From the NCBI RefSeq assembly GCF_030406665.1, contig NZ_CP129121.1, positions 992,001-1,056,000 of the forward strand: 64,000 nt of DNA. Reading direction: 5' to 3'. Source of the DNA: Halomonas halophila. GTDB lineage: Bacteria > Pseudomonadota > Gammaproteobacteria > Pseudomonadales > Halomonadaceae. The notes under the pieces were generated by a model. It ran no database searches and was not told the DNA's origin. It was given only the letters and a program-made list of their open reading frames with translations. This document shows positions 8,892-17,655 of this stretch, piece after piece. Position numbers and translations under genes: made by a program. Position 1 is the first letter of the stretch, and each line of letters opens with the position of its first letter.

Positions 8892-9919
8892 TGTCGAAGG
8901 CAGCCACCGTCAAGATCGAGCCCCGCCCATCGGCGGGGCTTTCCCGTGTCATGCTGATGCTTTCCGGGCTGCTGGCGCTGGCGGTCCTGGCCAGCCTGCT
9001 GTGGGGCGCCGGCGAGGTCGGCCCTGGTCGTGCCCTGGCGGTGCTCGCCGGCCACGGCGACGGCGAGGCGCGCTTCGTGGTCGAGACCCTGCGCCTGCCG
9101 CGGACCCTGATCGGCATTGCCGTGGGGCTGTCCCTGGGCGTGGCCGGGGCGCTGCTGCAGGCGGTGTCGCGCAATCCGCTGGCCGAGCCCGGGCTGCTCG
9201 GCGTCAGCGCCGGGGCGGCCTTCGCCGTGGCCGTGGCGCTGTGGCTGGGCGCCAGTGCGGCGACACTGCGCGTGGCCGTGGCCCAGATCGGGGCCCTGGT
9301 CGGCTGCTTCGCGGTGATGAGCGTGGTGCGGCTGCGCGGCCTGGGCGACGATCCGGTGCGCCTGGTGCTGGCCGGCGCCGCCTTCTCGGCGCTGCTGGCC
9401 TCGCTGACCTCGCTGCTGCTGCTGTTCGATCAGCGCACCGCCGACGAGATCCGTTTCTGGGTGGTCGGCAGCCTGGCCGGCCGCCGTCTCGACGACCTGG
9501 CCGCCGTGCTGCCGAGCCTGGGGCTGGCGCTGGTCGTCACCGCACTGATCGCCCGGCCCCTGGCGGCGCTGGCGCTGGGCGAGCGGGTCGCCTCCGGGCT
9601 CGGCCATCGCCCCGGCCGGGTGAGGGCCCTGGTGGTGATCGCCGTGGCGCTGCTGGTCGGTGCCGCCACCGCCATTGCCGGGCCGATCGCCTTCGTCGGA
9701 CTGGTGGTGCCCTTCGCGGCGCGTGCCCTGGCCGGTCCCGATATTCGTCGCACCCTATGGCTGTGCCTGCCGCTGGGCCCGCTGATGGTGCTCACCGCCG
9801 ACGTGGTCTCGCGGCTGGTGGTGGCGCCGTCGGAGCTGCCGCTGGGCGTGCTCACCGCCCTGGTCGGCGCCCCGGTGCTGGTCGCCGTGGTGCGCGCCCG
9901 TCGACTGCCGACACTGTGA
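8891..9919 (+). CDS. FecCD-family siderophore ABC permease (first subunit)
   Basis: This 342-residue polytopic protein has about nine or ten membrane helices and the FecCD signatures LRLPRTLIGIAVGLSLGVAG, NPLAEPGLLGVSAGA and, near the C-terminus, GPIAFVGLVVPFAAR. It forms the inner-membrane channel with the permease encoded at 9933. The ATG at 8891 overlaps the upstream stop (TGATG). However, codons 10-17 coincide with a strong terminator-like hairpin (8919-8940 plus TTT), and a second in-frame ATG at 8951 sits right before the first helix, so the real start is uncertain. Other members of the operon are the ATPase at 11054 and the binding proteins at 6921 and 7956. Confidence 0.88.
   Translation: MSKAATVKIEPRPSAGLSRVMLMLSGLLALAVLASLLWGAGEVGPGRALAVLAGHGDGEARFVVETLRLPRTLIGIAVGLSLGVAGALLQAVSRNPLAEPGLLGVSAGAAFAVAVALWLGASAATLRVAVAQIGALVGCFAVMSVVRLRGLGDDPVRLVLAGAAFSALLASLTSLLLLFDQRTADEIRFWVVGSLAGRRLDDLAAVLPSLGLALVVTALIARPLAALALGERVASGLGHRPGRVRALVVIAVALLVGAATAIAGPIAFVGLVVPFAARALAGPDIRRTLWLCLPLGPLMVLTADVVSRLVVAPSELPLGVLTALVGAPVLVAVVRARRLPTL
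8919..8943 (+). terminator. Terminator-like hairpin inside the start of the permease gene
   Basis: AGCCCCGCC-CATC-GGCGGGGCT followed by TTTC is a perfect 9-bp stem, 28 bases after the binding-protein stop. It would let the binding protein be made in excess over the permease. It is placed inside the annotated permease codons 10-18. Confidence 0.6.
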
Positions 9920-9932
9920 GCCGGAGACCCTG

Positions 9933-11057
9933 ATGTCCGAGACCCAGATATCCGATACCCTGCTGATGCCTTCCCGCGCCGACGCCCCGCGCCTCGAGGC
10001 GGGCGCCGCCGAGCGCATCGCGCCGCCGCCCGGCTACTGGCGCCTGGCACGGGGCGAACGCCATCTGCTGGTCGAGCGCCGCGCACTGCTCGTCGGCCTG
10101 CTGCTGCTGGGGTTGCTGGCGGCAGCCTCGCTGGCCTATCTGTGCCTGGGCCAGCAGTCGCTGTCGCCCGCCGGCGCCTGGGCGGCGCTGCGCGGAGAGG
10201 GTGATCCGCTGGCCGGTTTCCTGGTGCAGGAGCTGCGTTTCCCCAGGCTGCTGGCGGCCTGGCTGACCGGGGCGGCGCTGGCCCTGGCCGGCTGCCTGAT
10301 GCAGACCCTGGCCCGCAACCGCCTGGCCACCCCCGGCATCATCGGCATCGACAACGGTGCCACCGCCTTCGCCGTGGCTTCGGTGGTGGGGCTTGGCGTG
10401 TCGCTGGCGCCGCCGGCCATGGCGCTGGTCGGTGCCGCCACTGCCGCAGCCGTCACCTTCGGGGTGGCCACCGGCGGCGACACCCGCGGCTATCGCTTCA
10501 TCGTCGCCGGCATCGGCGTCGGCGCGGTGTTCGGCGCGATCACCCAGCTGCTGCTGGCGCGGGTGGACATCGATACTGCCAACCAGGCCTACCCGTGGAC
10601 CGTGGGTACCCTGAATGCCCGCCCGGGCGGCGCCGTGGCGGTGCTGGGCATCGGTCTGGCGATCGGCTGGCCGCTGGCCATGGCGTTGGCCCGCTCGCTG
10701 TCGCTGATGCGCTTCAGCGATGCCGTGGCCCGCGGGCTCGGCGTCGGGCTGCGCCGCCGGCGCGCCCAGATTCTCGGGCTGTCGGTGCTGTTGACCGCGC
10801 TGGCGGTGGCGGTGGCCGGGCCGGTGGGCATGGTCGGGCTGATCGGACCGGAGATCGCCCGCTCGTTGTCCACGTCGCGGGGCGTGCCGCTGGTCGCCTC
10901 GGCCCTGGCCGGCGCCCTGGTGATGGTGCTGGCCGACCTGACCGGCCGGCTGCTGCTGGCCCCCATCGAACTGCCGGTGGGCATCGTCACCGCCGTGGTC
11001 GGCGGCCCCTGGCTGCTGTGGATCCTGATGCGTCCCGCCAATAGGAGAGTTTCATGA
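9933..11057 (+). CDS. FecCD-family siderophore ABC permease (second subunit)
   Basis: The 374-residue polytopic inner-membrane protein carries the FecCD motifs LRFPRLLAAWLTGAALALAG, NRLATPGIIGIDNGA and GPVGMVGLIGPEIAR. It has an unusual hydrophilic N-terminal extension of about 45 residues before the first helix; family members usually have 10-25. It starts 13 bases after the partner permease's stop, and its own stop overlaps the ATG of the ATPase gene (ATGA). It is the second half of the heterodimeric channel for the importer at 6.9-11.8 kb. Confidence 0.88.
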   Translation: MSETQISDTLLMPSRADAPRLEAGAAERIAPPPGYWRLARGERHLLVERRALLVGLLLLGLLAAASLAYLCLGQQSLSPAGAWAALRGEGDPLAGFLVQELRFPRLLAAWLTGAALALAGCLMQTLARNRLATPGIIGIDNGATAFAVASVVGLGVSLAPPAMALVGAATAAAVTFGVATGGDTRGYRFIVAGIGVGAVFGAITQLLLARVDIDTANQAYPWTVGTLNARPGGAVAVLGIGLAIGWPLAMALARSLSLMRFSDAVARGLGVGLRRRRAQILGLSVLLTALAVAVAGPVGMVGLIGPEIARSLSTSRGVPLVASALAGALVMVLADLTGRLLLAPIELPVGIVTAVVGGPWLLWILMRPANRRVS

Positions 11058-11842
11058 ACGCCCCGCAACGCCTGCAGGCCGAGGCGCTGAGCCTGAGCCA
11101 CGGCCGCCGAACGGTCATCGCGGACCTGGCCGTCGCGCTGCCGCCGGGCAAGGTGACCGCCATCGTCGGCCCCAATGGCTGCGGCAAGTCGACCCTGCTG
11201 GCCGGCCTGGCGCGGTTGCACGCGCCGGACGCGGGCGCGGTGCTGCTCGACGGCCAGGACATCCAGCGGCTGCCGGCCCGAGAGCTGGCGCGGCGCCTGG
11301 CGCTGCTGCCCCAGGAGGCCACGGCGCCGGAGGGGCTGACCGTGGGCGACCTGATCCGCTTCGGCCGCCAGCCGCACCAGGGCTGGCTGCGCCAGTGGTC
11401 CGGCGACGACCAGCGCGCGGTGGAGGCGGCGGTGGCTGCGGCGGGGCTGGAGGCCCTGGCGGATCGGCCGCTGGAGGCGCTCTCCGGCGGCCAGCGCCAG
11501 CGCGCCTGGATTGCCATGACCATCGCCCAGCAGACGCCGCTGCTGCTGCTCGACGAGCCGACCTCGGCGCTGGACCTGGGCCATCAGCTGGAGGTCTTCG
11601 AGCTGGTCCGGCGCCTGGCCGCCGACGGCCGCACCCTGGCGCTGGTGCTGCATGACCTGGCCAGCGCCTGCCGCTATGCCGATCACCTGGTGGCCATGCG
11701 CGACGGGCGCATCGTCGCCCAGGGCACGCCCGCCGAGGTGGTCACCGAGGCGCTGGTGCGCGAGCTCTACGGCGTGACCTGCACCCTGGTGCCCGATCCG
11801 GCCACCGGCACGCCGATCCTGACCGACCTGCGTCGGGCCTGA
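11054..11842 (+). CDS. Siderophore ABC importer ATPase (FecE/FhuC-type)
   Basis: The 262-residue ATP-binding subunit shows Walker A GPNGCGKST (about residues 39-47), Q-loop LLPQEA, ABC signature LSGGQRQR, Walker B LLLLDEPTSALD and the H-loop histidine in VLHDL. Length and motifs are those of FecE/FhuC ATPases that energise iron-siderophore import. It is the last gene of the first siderophore operon and overlaps the upstream permease by four bases (ATGA), which predicts translational coupling. A GC-rich hairpin follows the stop by 10 bases. Confidence 0.93.
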   Translation: MNAPQRLQAEALSLSHGRRTVIADLAVALPPGKVTAIVGPNGCGKSTLLAGLARLHAPDAGAVLLDGQDIQRLPARELARRLALLPQEATAPEGLTVGDLIRFGRQPHQGWLRQWSGDDQRAVEAAVAAAGLEALADRPLEALSGGQRQRAWIAMTIAQQTPLLLLDEPTSALDLGHQLEVFELVRRLAADGRTLALVLHDLASACRYADHLVAMRDGRIVAQGTPAEVVTEALVRELYGVTCTLVPDPATGTPILTDLRRA

Positions 11843-11851
11843 ACGCGATAC

Positions 11852-11870
11852 GCCCCGGCAGGGCCGGGGC
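11852..11870. terminator. Hairpin between convergent genes
   Basis: GCCCCGGC-AGG-GCCGGGGC is a perfect 8-bp stem between the ATPase stop (11842, plus strand) and the PRC-barrel gene stop (11906, minus strand). It has no clear T tract on either side, so it is a probable bidirectional or Rho-assisted terminator. Confidence 0.6.
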
Positions 11871-11905
11871 ATATGGGCGCGTGACGGCGTGTCGCCGAGA
11901 CGGGA

Positions 11906-12454
11906 TTATTCGGCGGCCTTCTGGGCGCTCTCGCCGGCGTTCTGCAGGGCCTGGCCGATGCGGTCCAGGGCGGTGGACGCGCCTTCCTGGGTGGTTTCCC
12001 AGGCACTGGCGGCGCCTTCCCGGGTATCGGCCCAGGCGTCACGCATGCTCTCGCGGGCCTGGTTCCACCAGCCATCGGTGTATTCGGGCTGGTCGCGCAG
12101 GCTGGCGGCGTCGAGGCTCAGGGTGACGCGGTATTCGATGTCCTCGATGCGCTCGCCGTGGCGGGTCTCGACCTTGAACTGGTCGGCCTCGACCACGTAT
12201 TGCTTCTCGTTGAGGTCAAGCAGGCTACCGGAGTCGATGACCAGGGCGCGCAGGCGCATGTCGTCGTCGAGCAGCACGTCTTCCACTTCACCGATCGAGC
12301 GCTCGGGATCCTCCTGGGTATAGACGTCGGCATCCAGCAGCTCGTCGGCGGAGTAGAGACCCTGGGGCGCGGCCGAGGCCGTGGCGCTGACGGTCAGGCC
12401 AGTGGCGAGCAGGGCGGCGGTGATACTCGTCTTGCGCAGGGAATCGCGGGTCAT
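11906..12454 (-). CDS. Secreted PRC-barrel domain protein
   Basis: The 182-residue protein has a cleavable signal peptide (hydrophobic ITAALLATGLTVSATASA, residues 8-25). A PRC-barrel-like domain follows (about 35-110, with IGEVEDVLLDDDMRLRALVIDSG), then a helical A/E/Q-rich tail with repeated W/A/D-containing heptads. PRC-barrel proteins with signal peptides are common, poorly understood stress/envelope proteins of Halomonas-like bacteria. The start at 12454 is supported by AAGGAGA nine bases upstream; the longer in-frame start at 12505 lacks this. It has no evident link to the metal transport genes on either side. Confidence 0.75.
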   Translation of the reverse strand: MTRDSLRKTSITAALLATGLTVSATASAAPQGLYSADELLDADVYTQEDPERSIGEVEDVLLDDDMRLRALVIDSGSLLDLNEKQYVVEADQFKVETRHGERIEDIEYRVTLSLDAASLRDQPEYTDGWWNQARESMRDAWADTREGAASAWETTQEGASTALDRIGQALQNAGESAQKAAE

Positions 12455-12631
12455 GGCGTCTCTCCTTGAGTCGGTGTCCATGTGGCCGTCTTGCGTCGAC
12501 GACACCCATTAGTGTCGTCTGATGTCCATGAGTTTCAAGTCGTCGTGTAACAGTGTGTGAGACGCGACGCTTTTACCTCGGCGTGGCCGGGGTGTTATAT
12601 CTGCGGGGGCGGCACACCGGGAGGGACAAGG

Positions 12632-13600
12632 ATGCGGATGCGATGGATGAGCATGGGGCTTGCCATGGCCCTGGGGAGCGGGCCGCTGCAGGCGGCGGAG
12701 CCGCTGGAGACGGTGGTGACCATCGGCATGCTCGGCGATGTCGCCGAGCGGGTCGGTGGCGAGTGCGTCGAGGTCACGGCGCTGATGGGGCCGGGGGTGG
12801 ACCCGCACCTCTTCCAGGCCAGCGCCCGGGACGTGGCGACCCTGCAGCGTGCCGAGACCATCCTCTATTCGGGGTACAAGTTGGAAGGCCAGCTCGGCGA
12901 CGTGCTGGAACGCTTCGCCGAGATCACGACGACCGTGGCGGTCTCGCCCGCCGCCATCGGCGAGGACGCGCTGATTCGGGTGCAGGATGCCTACGGCATC
13001 GATCCCCACCTGTGGATGGACGTGTCGCTGTGGGCGCAGACCCTGCCGGTGCTGGCCGAGACCTTCGCCGAGGCGCGCCCCGAGTGCGCGGCGACGATGC
13101 GGGCCAACGCCGAGGCCTATGGCCGCGAGCTCGCCGCCCTGCACGACTGGATCGCGGCCAGCGTCGCCTCCATTCCCGAGCAGCAGCGTATCCTGGTCAC
13201 CGCCCATGACGCCTTCAACTACTACGGCCGGGCCTATGACATCGAGGTCGCCGGCATCCAGGGCATCAGCACCGAGACCGAGACCGGTGTGGCCGATATC
13301 CGGGCCATGACCGAGGCGGTGGTGACCCGCGGGGTGCCGGCGGTGTTCGTCGAGAGCACCATCAATCCGCGCACCGTCCAGGCGGTGATCGACGCCGCCC
13401 GCCAGCGCGGTCAGGAGGTCTCGATCGGTGCCCAGCTGTACGCCGATGCCATGGGCGAGGCGGGAACCGCGGAGGGCACCTACATCGGCATGCTGCATGC
13501 CAACACCCGGCACATCGTCGAGGCGCTCGGCGGCACCCCGGCGCCGCTGCCCGAGGCGCTGGCCGACTGGGCCGCCCGCTGGGAGATTCCCGCTCCCTGA
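12632..13600 (+). CDS. Mn/Zn-type ABC transporter substrate-binding protein (TroA/MntC family)
   Basis: The 322-residue cluster A-I binding protein has a signal peptide ending LQAAE. The metal ligands of the TroA/PsaA/MntC fold are visible: His in GPGVDPHLF, His in GIDPHLWMDV with the following helix, and Glu in VFVESTINPRT. It has no His-rich loop between the first two ligands, which argues against ZnuA and for manganese or a Mn/Fe carrier; zinc remains possible. The ATG at 12632 has a GGGAGGG purine run upstream, and an earlier in-frame start has no signal peptide. It is the first gene of a four-gene operon with an ATPase and two permeases. Confidence 0.85.
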   Translation: MRMRWMSMGLAMALGSGPLQAAEPLETVVTIGMLGDVAERVGGECVEVTALMGPGVDPHLFQASARDVATLQRAETILYSGYKLEGQLGDVLERFAEITTTVAVSPAAIGEDALIRVQDAYGIDPHLWMDVSLWAQTLPVLAETFAEARPECAATMRANAEAYGRELAALHDWIAASVASIPEQQRILVTAHDAFNYYGRAYDIEVAGIQGISTETETGVADIRAMTEAVVTRGVPAVFVESTINPRTVQAVIDAARQRGQEVSIGAQLYADAMGEAGTAEGTYIGMLHANTRHIVEALGGTPAPLPEALADWAARWEIPAP

Positions 13601-13648
13601 TCTTCCTTCCACGCATCTCACGCATCTCACGCATCGAATAGGCCCACC

Positions 13649-14431
13649 ATGACGCAGCCGCTGCATGAACCCGATCTCGCCCTGCACGTCGAGGACCTGA
13701 CGGTCAGCTACCACAGCAAGCCGGTGCTGTGGGACATCGACTTCGACGTGCCGCCCGGGGTGATGGCCGGTATCGTCGGTCCCAACGGGGCCGGCAAGAG
13801 CACGCTGATCAAGAGCGTGCTGGGGCTGGTGCCCTCGGTGGCCGGCCACGTGCGGCTGTTCGGCCTGCCCTACAAGTCGCATCGCCGCCGCGTGGGCTAC
13901 GTGCCGCAGCGCTCCAGCGTCGACTGGGACTTTCCCACCACCGCCCTGGACGTGGTCACCATGGGGCTCTATGGTCGGCTGGGCTGGCTCCGGCGTCCTG
14001 GCCGGCGCGAGCGCCGGGAGGCCATGTCGGCGCTGGAGCAGGTCGGCATGGCCGACCTCGCCGGACGCCAGATCAGCCAGCTCTCCGGTGGCCAGCAGCA
14101 GCGGGTGTTCCTGGCCCGGGCGCTGGTCCAGCAGGCCGACGTCTATTTCCTCGACGAGCCCATGGCCGGGGTCGACGCCACCACCGAGCGCGCCATCGTC
14201 GACATCCTTCGCCGCCTGCGCGACCAGGGCAAGACGCTGATCGTCGTGCACCATGACCTGCAGACGGTGCGCAGCTACTTCGACTGGCTGCTGCTGCTCA
14301 ACGTGCGGGTCATCGCCCAGGGGCCGGTGCGCGAGGTCTATACCGCCGACAACCTGCGCCGCGCCTACGGCGGCCAGATCGCGCTGCTCGACGAAGCCGG
14401 CATGCTGGCCGGGGAGGGCGACGCCTCGTGA
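13649..14431 (+). CDS. Mn/Zn-type ABC transporter ATPase (MntB/TroB-like)
   Basis: The 260-residue ATPase has Walker A GPNGAGKST, Q-loop VPQRSS, signature LSGGQQQR, Walker B YFLDEPMAGVD and an H-loop in VVHHDL. The phrase RSSVDWDFPTT after the Q-loop is typical for the metal-importer ATPases of the TroB/MntB/ZnuC group. Its stop overlaps the ATG of the following permease by four bases (ATGA). It powers import through the two permeases that follow. Confidence 0.92.
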   Translation: MTQPLHEPDLALHVEDLTVSYHSKPVLWDIDFDVPPGVMAGIVGPNGAGKSTLIKSVLGLVPSVAGHVRLFGLPYKSHRRRVGYVPQRSSVDWDFPTTALDVVTMGLYGRLGWLRRPGRRERREAMSALEQVGMADLAGRQISQLSGGQQQRVFLARALVQQADVYFLDEPMAGVDATTERAIVDILRRLRDQGKTLIVVHHDLQTVRSYFDWLLLLNVRVIAQGPVREVYTADNLRRAYGGQIALLDEAGMLAGEGDAS

Positions 14432-15579
14432 TGGCCTCGCTGCTGAGCCTGTTGAACGACTACACCCTGCAGAACGTCATGGCCGGCGCCGCCCTGCTGG
14501 GGCTGATCAGCGGCGTGCTGGGCTGCTTCGCGGTGCTGCGTCGCCAGAGCCTGCTCGGCGACACCATGTCCCACGCGGCGCTGCCCGGGGTCTGTCTGGG
14601 CTTCATCATCGCCGGTGGGCGTCACATGGGCAGCATCCTGACCGGCGCGCTGGTGACCGGCGCCCTGGCGGCGCTGACGATGCTGCTGCTGACGCGCCTC
14701 AGCCGGCTCAAGACGGACGCGGCCCTGGGCATCGCCTTGAGCGTCTTCTTCGCTCTCGGGGTGGTGCTGCTGACCCATATCCAGGGCATGAACAACGCGT
14801 CCCAGGGCGGCCTCGACGCCTTCCTGTTCGGCCAGGCGGCGGCCACCCTGCGCGCCGACGTGTGGATCATGGCCGGCATCACCGCGATCGCCCTGGCACT
14901 GGTGGCGGTGCTGTGGAAGGAGTTCAAGCTGGTAACCTTCGACGCCGAGTTTGCCGCTTCTCTGGGCTTGCCGGTGGTCTGGCTCGAGGCGCTGCTGACG
15001 ATGATGGTCGCGCTGGCCGTGGTGGTCGGCCTGCAGATGGTCGGCGTGGTGCTGATGGCGGCCATGATCATCGCCCCGGCGGTGGCGGCCCGGCAGTGGA
15101 GCCGGCGTCTCGAGGGCATGGTGACGCTGGCCGCGCTCATCGGTATGGCCGGTGGCGTGCTGGGCGCGCTGCTCAGTGCCCTGTCGCGTGGCCTGGCCAC
15201 CGGACCGCTGATCATTCTCAGCGTCTCCGCCGTGGTGCTGCTGTCGATCGCCCTGGCGCCGGGGCGCGGCCTGGCATGGGAGGCACTGCGGCTGTGGCGG
15301 GGGCGTCGACGCCTGCGTCAGCAGCAGGTGCTGACCACCCTCTACGGGCTCGCCGCTCGCCACGAGGATCCGGTGTTCCGCTCCGAGCAGGGGCTGATCG
15401 ACAGCTACCACGGGCTGCGCACCCGTACCGCGCTGCGCAAGCTCGAGCGTCGCGGCCTGGTCGAATGGGGCGAGGCGCCGCCGGGAGAGCCGGGGCCGTC
15501 GCGGCGCTGGCTGCTGACGCCGGCGGGTCGTGCCGAGGCCGAGCGGGTGCTGGCCTCGCTGTACGAGGAGGGCGCCTGA
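14428..15579 (+). CDS. Metal ABC permease with C-terminal winged-helix-like tail (TroC-like)
   Basis: The 383-residue protein has eight or nine helices in residues 1-285 and the ABC-3 family signatures (GALLGLISGVLGCFAVLRRQSLLGDTMSHAALPG, written here only as an example of the first conserved block at about residues 20-55, and a second block near VGLQMVGVVLMAAMIIAPA). Family members normally stop near residue 290. Here about 90 further soluble residues follow, with a winged-helix pattern: TALRKLERRGLVEWGE, then RWLLTPAGRAEAERVL. Such fusions are known for chlamydial YtgC-YtgR, where the tail is a metal-dependent repressor. Whether this tail binds DNA is an inference. It overlaps both neighbours (ATGA before, TGATG after). 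Confidence 0.88.
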   Translation: MMASLLSLLNDYTLQNVMAGAALLGLISGVLGCFAVLRRQSLLGDTMSHAALPGVCLGFIIAGGRHMGSILTGALVTGALAALTMLLLTRLSRLKTDAALGIALSVFFALGVVLLTHIQGMNNASQGGLDAFLFGQAAATLRADVWIMAGITAIALALVAVLWKEFKLVTFDAEFAASLGLPVVWLEALLTMMVALAVVVGLQMVGVVLMAAMIIAPAVAARQWSRRLEGMVTLAALIGMAGGVLGALLSALSRGLATGPLIILSVSAVVLLSIALAPGRGLAWEALRLWRGRRRLRQQQVLTTLYGLAARHEDPVFRSEQGLIDSYHGLRTRTALRKLERRGLVEWGEAPPGEPGPSRRWLLTPAGRAEAERVLASLYEEGA

Positions 15580-16727
15580 TGCTGGCTGCGCTGTTCGACA
15601 ATCCCGCGGCGATGATCATGCTGGTGGGCGCCCTGGTGGGCATCGCCTCGACCCTGGTGGGCACCTTCCTGGTGTTGCGCGGCAACAGCATGCTCTCGGA
15701 CGCCATCGGCCACGCCATCGTGTTCGGCATCGTCATCGTGTGGCTGGTGACCCACCAGCAGAGCGGGCCGCTGCAGATCCTCGGTGCCGCGCTGACGGGG
15801 CTGCTCACGGTGGTGCTCACCGAACTGCTGGTCAGCACCCGGCGGGTCAAGCAGGACGCCGCCATCGGCCTGGTGTTTCCGGTGCTGTTCTCGATCGGCG
15901 TGCTGCTGCTCAATCTGTATGCCCGGGACGTGCACATCGACACCCATACCGTGCTGCTCGGCGAGATCGGCTTCGTGTGGCTCGATACCGTCACCCTGGG
16001 CGAGTATCGGGTGCCCCAGGCGCTGCTCTCGATGGGCGCCATGACGCTGCTCAACGCCGCCTTCGTCGGCTGTTTCTTCAAGGAGCTCAAGCTGGCCACC
16101 TTCGACGAGGGGCTGGCCCGGGCCCTGGGGTTGGCCCCGGGGCTGTTGTTCCATGGTCTGCTGCTGCTGACCAGCGGCACCGCGGTGGCGGCCTTCGACG
16201 CCGTGGGGGCGGTGCTGTTCGTGGCGTTCGTCATCGTGCCGCCGGCCACGGCCTATCTGCTGACCGACCGGCTGTGGCTGATGTTCGTCTACGGCATCCT
16301 GGTCTCGATCCTGTCCAGCATCTCGGGCTATGTCCTGGCGGTGGCCTGGGACGTCTCGATCGGCGGCATGATGGCGGTGATGACCGGCGCGTTCCTGCTG
16401 GTGGCCTTCCTGGCCGGTCCACGTTACGGAGTGGTCGCCCAGTGGTTCCGGCGTCGCGGCCAGCGGCGCCTCAACGAGATCCGCACCCTGGCCGTGCACC
16501 TCTACAACCACGAGGGCAGCCCCGAGCAGCACGAGGAGAACGTCACCCGGGCGCTGCGCGAGCACCTGCTGTGGGACGATGCCAAGGCGCGCCGGGTGGT
16601 GGCGCGCAGCCGCGAGCAGGCGCTGATCGAGCGCAACGGCGAAGCGCTGCATCTGACCCCGGGCGGCCGCGAGCTGGCCCGGGAGATCCTCGAGCCGGGG
16701 CGTCGGGCCACGGACGGACAGGGGTAG
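15579..16727 (+). CDS. Second metal ABC permease, also with winged-helix-like tail (TroD-like)
   Basis: The 382-residue ABC-3 family permease has helices in residues 1-285, with GTFLVLRGNSMLSDAIGHAI and TAVAAFDAVGAVLFVAFVIVPPA conserved. The soluble tail of about 90 residues ends with DDAKARRVVARSREQALIER and LHLTPGGRELAREIL, the same predicted winged-helix layout as in the upstream permease gene. The start overlaps the preceding stop (TGATG at 15577-15581). A longer open frame extends upstream but lies inside the preceding permease gene and is not real. Together with the genes at 12632, 13649 and 14428 it makes a complete Mn/Zn-type importer. Confidence 0.88.
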   Translation: MLAALFDNPAAMIMLVGALVGIASTLVGTFLVLRGNSMLSDAIGHAIVFGIVIVWLVTHQQSGPLQILGAALTGLLTVVLTELLVSTRRVKQDAAIGLVFPVLFSIGVLLLNLYARDVHIDTHTVLLGEIGFVWLDTVTLGEYRVPQALLSMGAMTLLNAAFVGCFFKELKLATFDEGLARALGLAPGLLFHGLLLLTSGTAVAAFDAVGAVLFVAFVIVPPATAYLLTDRLWLMFVYGILVSILSSISGYVLAVAWDVSIGGMMAVMTGAFLLVAFLAGPRYGVVAQWFRRRGQRRLNEIRTLAVHLYNHEGSPEQHEENVTRALREHLLWDDAKARRVVARSREQALIERNGEALHLTPGGRELAREILEPGRRATDGQG

Positions 16728-16734
16728 GCGGCGC

Positions 16735-17655
16735 TCAGGCCTCGCCCGGCGGGAGGGGCTCGACCTCGACGGCGCGCCAGACGGGGCTCGGCGTGGCGCC
16801 GTCGCTTTCCAGGTCGGCGCAGGTGTCGAGACGCATCACGGTGTCGACCCGGCAGTGCACGACCAGCCGGCCGACATGGACGCCGTCTTGCCAGTCGAAC
16901 GTCAGCCGGCGGGCCTCGTCGTCGCCGTCCTCTGTCGCGAGGCGTGGCATCGCGACCCGCTCCCGGTTCTCGAGCCAGCCCAGCGCGGCGTGCTGGGCGC
17001 ACTGCTGCACCGGCGACAGGTGGCCGTCGCCGCGGTAGCAGGGCAGGTAGGGCCTTCCCCGGGCCTCGGCTTCGAGCAGCGGCAGCACGTCGGCCTCGGT
17101 GATGCGCCCGTACTTGCGCAGCGCGGGAAACAGGATGGCGCTGGCGGCCAGCCGGCAGCCGCCCAGGTGGCTGCTCTCCCAGACCTCGAATGGCAGGTCG
17201 TGGGCGTCGATCGCCATGGCGAGCGCCTTGTAGGCGGCGAAGCCGAACTTGGCGCAGCACTTGTCCTTCTTGCCGTGGGTGCAGCACAGGAGCAGCGCGC
17301 CGGAGGGCGCCTCGGTCTCCCAGCGGGCCAACGATTCGCCGTTGTCGAAGGCGGCCAGGAACGCCGGCAGCGCCTCGCGCTCGACCTCGAAGCCGCGGTT
17401 CTCGGGCATCAGGTAGAGGCGATGGCGGTGGCTGGGGTGCCCGTGGCGGTGGATCAGGTTGACCCGGCGGCCGGCCTCGGCCAGGGCATCGAGCCGGGCC
17501 AAGATTTCTGCCGGCATGTCGCTGGCGTGGCGCAGGTTGCGCTGCCACTTAGCGCTCGGCCAAGCGAGCAGCAGATTGCGCTCGGCGTGGGTGGCGGTGC
17601 CAGCCAGGGGATCTTGGACGGCGGCGCTCTCGACCGCGCAGAAGCGTCGGCTCAT
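16735..17655 (-). CDS. Sucrase/ferredoxin-like (Suc_Fer) family protein, possible iron-siderophore reductase
   Basis: This 306-residue soluble protein belongs to the Suc/Fer-like family: a thioredoxin-fold [2Fe-2S]-type region with cysteines in LLCCTHGKKDKCCAKFG (about residues 128-145) and HLGGCR (about 170). It overlaps the upstream siderophore-ATPase gene by four bases (ATGA), so the two are translationally coupled. This placement suggests an electron-transfer step after siderophore import, such as ferric-siderophore reduction in the cytoplasm. That function is an inference from context; the family is poorly characterised. The longer in-frame extension upstream lies inside the ATPase gene. 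Confidence 0.75.
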   Translation of the reverse strand: MSRRFCAVESAAVQDPLAGTATHAERNLLLAWPSAKWQRNLRHASDMPAEILARLDALAEAGRRVNLIHRHGHPSHRHRLYLMPENRGFEVEREALPAFLAAFDNGESLARWETEAPSGALLLCCTHGKKDKCCAKFGFAAYKALAMAIDAHDLPFEVWESSHLGGCRLAASAILFPALRKYGRITEADVLPLLEAEARGRPYLPCYRGDGHLSPVQQCAQHAALGWLENRERVAMPRLATEDGDDEARRLTFDWQDGVHVGRLVVHCRVDTVMRLDTCADLESDGATPSPVWRAVEVEPLPPGEA

